NCBI GenBank assembly: GCA_011800805.1
Contig: MPNW01000131.1
Span: 1 to 64,000, forward strand
Length of the DNA stretch: 64,000 nucleotides
Origin: Hirudo medicinalis
Lineage: Eukaryota > Annelida > Clitellata > Hirudinida > Hirudinidae
Direction: 5' to 3'
Of this stretch, positions 56,046 through 64,000 are shown piece after piece. Numbering within the stretch: the stretch's first letter is position 1; each line of letters opens with the position of its first letter. Below the pieces are notes generated by a model. It was not told where the DNA came from. It did not search any database and saw only the letters and a program-made list of their open reading frames with translations. The position numbers were made by a program, and so were the translations under genes.

Positions 56046-59000
56046 CTTCATAAATTAAATGAAATCAATTTTTTACAAAAGTGATATAAATGAAAGCGTT
56101 TTAACTTCACACAACATTTCCATTCTATTTCTTCGGTTCACATAAAAAATATTTCACTCAAAAACATTTCCAAATACTTAGTAACGTTCAGATAAGCACT
56201 TAAATTTTAGTAATATAAGTAACAGATTCGACCCTGAAGAGACATAATGTATTTGTTACGTTGACATTGAGCATGACATTGAGGTGAGTTGCTAGAACAG
56301 TTGCCATAAACCACATCTCAAATAATGTCAACAACATCGCTGATCAGTTTGCATCATGTTGTTTTAAAATTAAATAACAAAATATAAAAGCATGACAGGA
56401 ATTAGCTAACACAGGAGCTTTCTTTTGTACAACGAAAGCTTATTAACATTAAAGATTCCAATGAAAAATCGTAATAATCAGAATAATAATGATAATGATA
56501 GCAAATGAGAACTTGTGGATTGCATAACAATGTCGAATGGTCATTGTTTACTGTGGACGTTACATCACTTGTACGTCACTTGGACGTACGTTTCGTTCTA
56601 ATGAAGAAATGTCAAAATATCATTCCAACGCGCACTGAGCAATATGGCACTGGCAGAACTTTTGATTATTCGGAGGACTGTTAGGTCGCTCGAACTTCAA
56701 ACGCCGAAGACCTTCAAAGCCCAAATTCGGTTGGAGTGGAATGACACTTTGATGTTAGAATTGGAACAAACAGGTTAGGGCGTGCCAACGATTAAGCGCA
56801 ACTGGATCTGTGCCGTTGAGGGTAACTTCGTCACATTTTCAACATTTATTTTAGAGATTTGTGTCATTTCGTGCATTTCCTAATGAAAATTAACTCAAGG
56901 AGGACACGACTTGAAACCTCGTTCCAAAAATTGCGTTGAACTCAAACATGAAACATTCAATTCTCTTTAAATTAAAAACAAAAAATATTGGAACAAGGTG
57001 GTTGATAAGTCCTGGGAAAAATCTATCTTAATGCACCAACGGTCCTCTGCAAAATATATCGACGTGCAATAAAAAGTTAAGAAAGATCATCACGACGCAG
57101 TTTATCTATAGATATTTCTCCTGTTCGCAAAAATGAGGTATTCCTAATTCCTGAGTCACGCAGGATGAATGGATTTCAGCATAAAAGCTCGTGGTTGGTT
57201 TAAGCAGAATCGTTCAACCTGCTGTCGGAATGCGGTTGCCTCTCATAAATGCTTGAAGCCTTATTCCCGTCCTTGTCACACAGCACTATAAAAACTAGGG
57301 GTATCAGGACACAGCGACAAGTGATCATGCAAATCTGAACAAGCATGAAACTATGCTACGAATGATGATGACGATGGCGTAAGATTAGACGACCTCACTC
57401 CTAACGCACGTAACAAGCAGATAGGAATTTTAAACTGGCAGAAACATTGTTTGCTTGTTCAAAGCTAACAAATCCTCGCCAGCTTTCAATGGATTCAAAA
57501 TTAATGATTTAAAAGACGAATTAAAGATTCACTGCCATAAAACATTATTAAATTTCGTTTCGGTTCTTCACGGTTGATCGTCCCACACCGGAAAAGTAGT
57601 CAACAGACCGTGTCGAAAACCAAGTATCAATTTTCTGAGGTGAACTGCTATTAGAAAGCTCGCTATGGGAGGAAGTGCACCTCATGCACCTAGTGACCTC
57701 AGGGATGTGAACAGGTCTTTTCCATTTCGTGAAATAGACATCAAGCCTGCTCATTTACGACTGATTAAAACTAAATGGAAAAACTAATTAATGAAGAAAG
57801 CAAGGTTTGAAAGCTTGGGTATCACGATAGAAAAGAAATTAGATGCGCTGAGCCAAAAGATACGAAGGTTATCCATTTAGAAATGGCAATGATTTGACTT
57901 CATTTTAAACATTCGAATGAAAACATTCAATTCTCTTTAAATTTTAAAACCACCCAAACGCTGATGGTCACGGTGACAAGCGATAACATCAATTCGAAGC
58001 ACTAATGCGAGTGCTATTTTTATAACACTCTCATCAATGCAAACAATTACCTAGTTTATAAATAGGAAGGCAATCTCTCGCCTAAACTTCCAAATGGAAG
58101 GTTTATAAACCTAGGGAAGAAAATCAAAGCGAAATGTTTTTAGATGAAATGATATTAGATCCTATCACGTCGACTGAACAAATGCTTTTGAAGATCTTCA
58201 CTCAGATTGGATTTGGTTCAAATCCATCAAACTCTTACTCAAATCTAGCAGCGCAACATCTAGTGCCAACAATGAAAGGGAGTTAATGACTCGAGAGCCA
58301 CTAGACACATTACCTCTCTTAATGGCATTTTGCTTAGCTCAACATCTCTACTGGTTTGCTTATCGCTACATTTTTTCTCATTATGCGAATAAAGTCCTCA
58401 ATCAAATGAAAGTAAATAAATTGGTCAACATGAAGAAATCAGTTTTCAAATTTGTCATAACATTGGAAAAGAAAGTCTCACAAATATGATGATGATAACA
58501 GACTTTACAAAGCTAAACATGTAGAGGTCACCCAAGCAAAAGTTCAAAAATATTAAAAAGTACTTTTATTTGAGAGAATGTTAGCTACGGAATTAAAATA
58601 GAAACATTTTCGCAAATATTTTCCTTAAATTCCTTCCACAGAATGTCATGATTGTTGGCCAAGAGATTGGCAAAATTCAACTCATGGCAGCGACTTTTGG
58701 TACTTAACTTCATCCCTAACCCTACCACATGACCCTGGAAATCTAAGTAGAACTGACAAAAGTCGCTCCCTGTTGCTTTTGCCCGTCACTTCTCCAAGCG
58801 CCGAATGTCATATCGTGAAAATAATTATTCAGCGGCAATAATTGCTGTATTGTAGGTTGAAATTAGAATTTAATTATGCTCAATAACAAACCGTAGTTGC
58901 ATCAATTGTGTGAAAATGAATTTCGCAAACGAATCTTGCAAAATAAAGTTCAAGATTTTTTATCAGACCTCAATCAAAAGCACGAACGTTCCCATGCAAG

Positions 59001-61040
59001 CGCCACCTGGGTAAACAATTCGGGTGCGCGATATCCGAGGCAAATACTAACAATTGTTGAGTATTATTCTTTCCTTTAAAACTTGGACAGGAAGCCATTT
59101 AAGCAGTTAGAACAAGTACTCGATATTTATTGGTGGGTTTCACGAAACAAATTAGAGCAAATACTTTGCCATGTCTCAATGCACACAAAGCTCAAAATTA
59201 ATGCTATTGTTAATGACTCAGTCAAAACTTCAAAATAATACGAAATACAACAAGTTCCTAAGTCGTTCATTTCATGATGAAACAAGCCATCTCTGATAAG
59301 AACATGTCCATTTGTCCAATTTGAAAGATTTGACATCAAATTGGAACTCGATTGTAATAAGTTAATGTCTAAACTCATTTCAAATGAATTTAATAAACAC
59401 ATTGCATCGGTACATCAACAAAATGATGTCGAAAATAAAAAAATAAATTTGCTGAACGTTATCAGCATCTGTTTACTTGCTTCCTCTTTCTAGAAAAGAA
59501 CGCAACAGCTGCAACAGTTATTATCGGCCCTTTAACCCACAGCAATTGCTCCCTCACTCTTTCACATCTCAAAATCACTCATAAAATAGCATTTAATAAC
59601 AACACCAATTGGTCCAACAATTCTCAAGAAACAAATGAAAGCCAATTGTAAAAAATAAATAAATTGATGACAATTAAAAAAAAACAATACTTGAGGTTCT
59701 TAATAGGCGATTATGAGTGGACTATATTTTATAAATTCAACCATGTTTGAATGTTTGACAGAAAACACAACAGGCTAACAGAGTGCAGCCACATTTAGAA
59801 ACTTCAGCAAGATTTATGCCAGCTGTCCGTATCAGAACTATTATTAATGCTTACCATGCATCCCTTTCTGAGAAACTAAAATAGCATCCAATCACATAAA
59901 GTTACCAAAGGGGTACATGGCAAAACTACATGTAGACATGTAGACCTATCACCGTAATCAATACGTTTTTATTAATAGTAGTACACGCTTCATGATTGGC
60001 TAAACAATTATATCGCTTGGCTTGTCATTAATAATAAATTCTCACTCTTTGAATCATTATTAGCATTGCAGTTGAAGGTTTAGTTTGGGTGGGGACCATT
60101 AAAATCTTTGTTGAAAAAAAGTTAATGAATTCCCGCCATTAAGAACCCTGGCACGACTTGGGAAATTTATTGCATGTGGTCCATTTCCAAGGAACTCTGG
60201 AAGTTATTTAAACAAGTCATTTAATCTCCCTTGTGACCACCACCAACAACCATGTGAACTCAATCTAATAAAATTAACTCAACCATAGTTTAACTAGTAA
60301 CAAAAACTATTGTCATACAAAATGCATACAACTGAAAATATTTAATTGCATAATGGATAAAAGTTAGATGCTGTAATGCTTCATATTTCAAATAAATTTT
60401 CAAATTAACTTTCCCAAAATGAAAAAATATCAATAAATAGCACTGCAATTGCATAAAACTGAACTTAAATAAATAACAAAATGTCGATAATTCTAGAAGT
60501 CATAACACCTAATAACTCGGGATAACCTTCAATTAAATACTTGTAATACTTTTGCATTACATTCAGAGGTTTACAATAACAACATCCTTGTACTTTAGTA
60601 CATCTAATCCTTTTCAGAACCTTTTGGGTCATTAAGTACACCATGGATTTCATGAATTGTCCAAGTGCCTCAAAATTAAATATCATCTTTTAAAGATAAG
60701 ATAATATCATAAAATTTATGAAATAATTCAATATAAAAGATTCATTCTTAACATGGTGCAGGTTCTAAGGATGGTTAATTCTTTGCATCTTCCAATATAA
60801 CCATTGCCAACAAGTACAACACCAATCAATAACCTCATTCCAAAAAACAAAATTAAGATTTAAGCAAAATAACAAAGCAATGAATCTTAGTTTTAAGACT
60901 ATTTCTTGCAGGTAAGTCAAATATGAGCAAAATTTATTAGTCACAAATATAAAAATATGGTAACATCAATAAAAATATTAATTAATGCGATATAACACAG
61001 AATAATTAAAGCAAAGGTCAACAAAATATTACTGTTTACG
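56046..61040. other. Upstream region or 5' introns of the RhoGEF gene
   Basis: About 5 kb without a confident exon, apart from the tentative one at 57548-57754. It probably holds the first exons and promoter of the RhoGEF gene. I saw short open stretches (for example - strand 60465-60686 and + strand 58897-59079) but no family match and no clean splice pattern. Confidence 0.35.
57548..57754 (-). CDS. Possible upstream exon of the RhoGEF gene (tentative)
   Basis: An open stretch reads KWKRPVHIPEVTRCMRC, then SSPQKIDTWFSTRSVDYFSG. A GTGTGG donor after YFS would leave phase 1, which fits the phase required by the exon at 56045. Composition is more codon-like than the surroundings. I found no family match, so this is weak. 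Confidence 0.25.
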   Translation of the reverse strand: MSRLDVYFTKWKRPVHIPEVTRCMRCTSSHSELSNSSSPQKIDTWFSTRSVDYFSGVGRSTVKNRNEI

Positions 61041-61066
61041 TTTATTAAGTAATAATCATTTTAAAG

Positions 61067-61128
61067 CTACTTTCTCAACAGGATGTCATCCACGAGGCTC
61101 GGAGGACCTTCGTCTGATGTTAATTCAC
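61067..61128 (-). CDS. Terminal exon of an unrecognised gene
   Basis: After an acceptor CTTCTAAG at 61129, the frame reads ELTSDEGPPSLVDDILLRK and then TAG (61067-61069). An AATAAA on the same strand lies about 21 bases further (61041-61046). The peptide is acidic with a basic end and looks like a real C-terminus. Upstream exons would lie between 61.2 and 62.6 kb on the - strand; a short exon-like stretch ending in a GTAAGA donor (about 62339-62302, reading VINPSEAQRPIE) is a possible partner, but its phase does not fit directly. I do not recognise the protein. Confidence 0.4.
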
Positions 61129-62721
61129 CTTAGAAGAATCTTTATCATACAGCAGAAAGAATACTAATGAGGTCAAAAATGGCAACAAGCACTTTCGATT
61201 GTCAAATATTAGGAACTCTTTTCCATCACAAAATGTAAAGCAATTGGTTAATTGTTGGTCTAAAATGCTTTCCACTGAAACATTGATTCTGATAAGCTGT
61301 GGTGTTCTAGTTAATGGATATACATACAAATAATACTGCTTTTTCATTTTAGAAAAAAAATCAACAATTGTGCTACAAATCTTGTTGTATTAAACAATTA
61401 ACAAATGCCAGAAAGTAACTTTACTTGACATATTGTAAAAGACGTTAAAGGCTAAATAAATTTAGTTAAAACTAGAATACATAATAATATAATTTCCTAA
61501 ATAAAATGTTCAGATTTATGACAGAACATTCATAGTATAGAACTGCATAGCAATTTTTAAATTTCAAGGAAAAGATGAGAACCAAAAAGACTTTACTAAA
61601 GAAACAGCATTCACAATTAAATATGAAGGAAACAAAAAGTGAAATGGTTATCTTAAGTACTTTTCAAAATAAATAAGTTCATATTTCTCAAAAGTTTCAT
61701 TGTTAATAAAAGAAAAACAAAATGAAATTAAAAGCAAAACTAACTTGTTGTTTCATTGGAAAGCATTTCACCCCTCATAACTTCAATAGATTATCCAAAT
61801 ATCAGCATCCTTTTTTCTATTCAATACAATTTTAACAGTTTCAGACACTTAAGTTCAGACCAGTTTCTTAAATATTCACTTATTAGTCAGTTAATGCAAA
61901 CTGGATAACATTTCTGTAAAGGATCCTTAATTCTAAATGAAAAATTTGCTGAATAAAAATAAAAATTAATCATTCCCAAAGAAATGTGAGTATTTCGAAG
62001 GCTAGATCTGATTAGTATTGAAAAAGTCATGAGATAAAATTTTTATCATTAACTGGAAGTGTGATTCCATAATTATAATGTTGAGCTATAAAAGAAGAAA
62101 TACGTAAAATAAAATACTTGAAAGTAAATAAGAATGTCATTAAAGAATCCTTAACATCTTTTAAAAAGACATTAACTAAATGAGGTTATTACTGCACGAT
62201 TATCTTAATAATGCACAACACAACACTCCAGCAAACTAATAACAGAAATATTAACATACTAGCGCTAGCTAGTAAAACGAAAATATTAATTTATCTTACT
62301 TCTATAGGACGTTGTGCTTCAGATGGGTTTATCACGCTATTGAAATATTAACCGGCAATCAATAACCTAACTTAATTAACAAGAACGACCACGTTAAGAA
62401 TAAACAATTCACTGAAACGTCGAGCTGGTTAGCCTTCACAACACCATAGCACCGTTCGCTGCTGGAGTAATGGTTCGTAGCACTATTAGTCACTCATCAA
62501 ATCATAATATTCTAACGAAAATCATAAAAAATAAAACTATAATTTAAAAATTGCTTTACACATATTTTTATGAAATTTTAACTATCAAGTTCATAAGTGT
62601 ACTTTTTCGTTTTTGGATGTTGTGGTAACAGATCTGCTTAGATACGGCTTTCTTGATCAAACTGACGACTATGAACTTTACAATCACTTGTGACCATTAT
62701 TAACAAGGAGTGGATTCAGAC
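61129..62721. other. Region upstream of SPAG6
   Basis: AT-rich with one - strand open stretch (61120-61347) of uncertain meaning. The SPAG6 promoter should lie just before 62722. A possible divergent exon with a GTAAGA donor lies at about 62302-62339 on the - strand. Confidence 0.35.
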
Positions 62722-64000
62722 ATGACGCAAAGACAAGTTGCCCAAGGTAGCTCACTTTATTTCGGAAAATATAATGAGGTGTTTTAATTTTTGTTTTTGC
62801 TTCAGTGTTTGAGCAGTATCAAAAGGCTCGCCATCAATTTGTACAAACTATAGCAGACTATGCCTGTCGACCTCATACAATTGACTTTTTACATCAGGCT
62901 GGTGTGATGAATTTACTTAAACCTCTTCTGATGGACTGTGTACCAAGTATTCAACAAACTGCTGCTATTGCCCTGGGTAGAATAGCAAACCATAGCGACA
63001 CAATGGCAGAAGCAGTCGTTGAATTTGGAGTTTTACCACAACTTGTTTATTCTCTGGCAGACCAAAACGTTAGTACATTACTAAAGAGATGTGTCTGGCC
63101 ATGAAACAAAATCTTAACTTACTGATTTCAGAAATTTTACAAAAAAGCGGCATCGTTTGTTCTAAGATCAGTGGCTAGGCATAGCCCTCAAATGGCCCAG
63201 GCAGTGATTAATTGTGGTGCAATAGATGCTCTTGTGTTATGCCTTGAAGAGTTTGATTCTGGAGTAAAAGAATCAGCAGCTTGGGCTCTGGGAGATGTGG
63301 CTCGACACAATGCTGGTTTATAATTTCTTAAATGAATAAAGCACCAATCACCATTGCCATTTAGTTAATTGGGAGAATGTTTCCACCTTAATTTATATAA
63401 AAAAAATATAATTATAGCCATAATGGAAATAAACCTTGTAGATATCATTGGTAATTTTATAAATTTCAATATATTTATTGAGAAATTCATTGTATGTATG
63501 CAGAATTAGCTCAGGCTGTGGTTGATGCTGGTGCTGTTCCACTGTTGATAATGTGTCTGCAGGAGCCAGAAAATGCTGTTAAAAGGGTGGCTGCCTCAGG
63601 TTTGAGTGAAATTGCAAAACATAAAATTGAACTTGCTCAATTTATTGTTGATGCTGGGGCCATCAGTCACTTGGCTAGACTTATTCCTTGTCCTGACTGC
63701 AAAGTAAAGGTAATAAATTCTGTTTTGTTCTTAATTTAAGAAGTTAAAGCAATTTTTAATGTAGATATTAAAAAGTAAAAGAAATAATTATTTGAGCACA
63801 TTAGCAAATATTCCAAGATGTTTTGCCTGGCTAATTCAATAAAAGACTTGCTTCAAAATCCCTTCGATGCTTAAATCAAACTTTTAACAATGTTTAATTT
63901 TATTAAAATGCACAATCTCATAGTTTCTTTAAATCTGTTCTGAATTTGCATTTTACAGAGACAGGTTTATTCAGTTCTCAGCCAGGTAGCCAAACACAGC
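62722..64000 (+). CDS. SPAG6: Sperm-associated antigen 6 (PF16), armadillo-repeat protein, 3' end outside window
   Basis: SPAG6 is an armadillo-repeat protein of the central-pair apparatus of motile cilia and flagella, needed for its stability and for beating. Exons are 62722-62746, 62806-63068, 63132-63315, 63504-63709 and 63959 to beyond 64000. Phases agree, giving about 240 residues here of roughly 509 in human. The start MTQRQVAQVFEQYQKARHQF aligns with human MSQRQVLQVFEQYQKARTQF. Repeats follow: GVMNLLKPLLMD, SIQQTAAIALGRIANHSD, KKAASFVLRSVARHSPQMAQ, GVKESAAWALGDVARHN, AELAQAVVDAGAVPLL and AASGLSEIAKH. All are typical armadillo helices with no break. Confidence 0.97.

Noticed and set aside
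58286..58489. Hydrophobic-looking open frame on +
   Set aside because: No family match, no splice context, and codon use like the surrounding non-coding DNA.
60465..60686. Open frame on the - strand with a Cys-rich middle
   Set aside because: No recognised family, no clean acceptor or poly(A) context; kept only as a possible non-coding stretch.

Overview
This window is nuclear DNA of an invertebrate bilaterian animal. It is AT-rich and full of short simple repeats. All six genes found are split by many GT-AG introns, and they are animal signalling, cilium and ribosome genes. Nothing bacterial or viral was seen. I cannot name the species: the proteins are clearly metazoan and no lineage marker stands out.

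Layout. (1) 737-30356, + strand: most of a Ras-specific exchange factor of the RASGRF1/2 family. It holds 26 exons, from the end of the coiled coil through IQ, DH, PH, REM and CDC25; the first PH domain lies before position 1. Its introns hold wrecks of a LINE, a hAT transposon and a Helitron, plus short repeats. (2) 31245-40707, - strand: a complete KIF24-type kinesin (SAM domain, kinesin-13-like motor, low-complexity tail, conserved C-terminal segment) in 12 coding exons. A dead Tigger/pogo transposon sits in its largest intron. It faces gene 1 tail to tail. (3) 41917-42890 (leader exon near 43138-43217), - strand: RPLP2, the ribosomal stalk protein P2. Its intron carries three related H/ACA snoRNA-like units. 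(4) 44289-47089, + strand: a Lines homologue (LINS1), with one GC-AG intron. (5) 48099-56045 or further, - strand: an SH3-DH-PH Rho exchange factor of the ASEF/collybistin group (ARHGEF4/ARHGEF9/SPATA13). (6) 62722 to beyond the right edge, + strand: SPAG6, the armadillo-repeat protein of the ciliary central apparatus. A small terminal exon of an unrecognised - strand gene lies at 61067-61128.

The genes are not an operon and share no single pathway. Two are exchange factors for small GTPases (RASGRF, ARHGEF-like). Two act at the cilium or axoneme (KIF24, SPAG6). RPLP2 is a housekeeping gene that hosts snoRNAs.

Exon boundaries were set by hand from GT/AG signals, reading phase and remembered family alignments. 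Phase was checked across every stated junction. I found no convincing undescribed system. The most useful unusual items are the tandem snoRNA-like triplet in RPLP2, two dispersed SINE-like families, the GC-AG intron in LINS1, and the unrecognised terminal exon near 61.1 kb.
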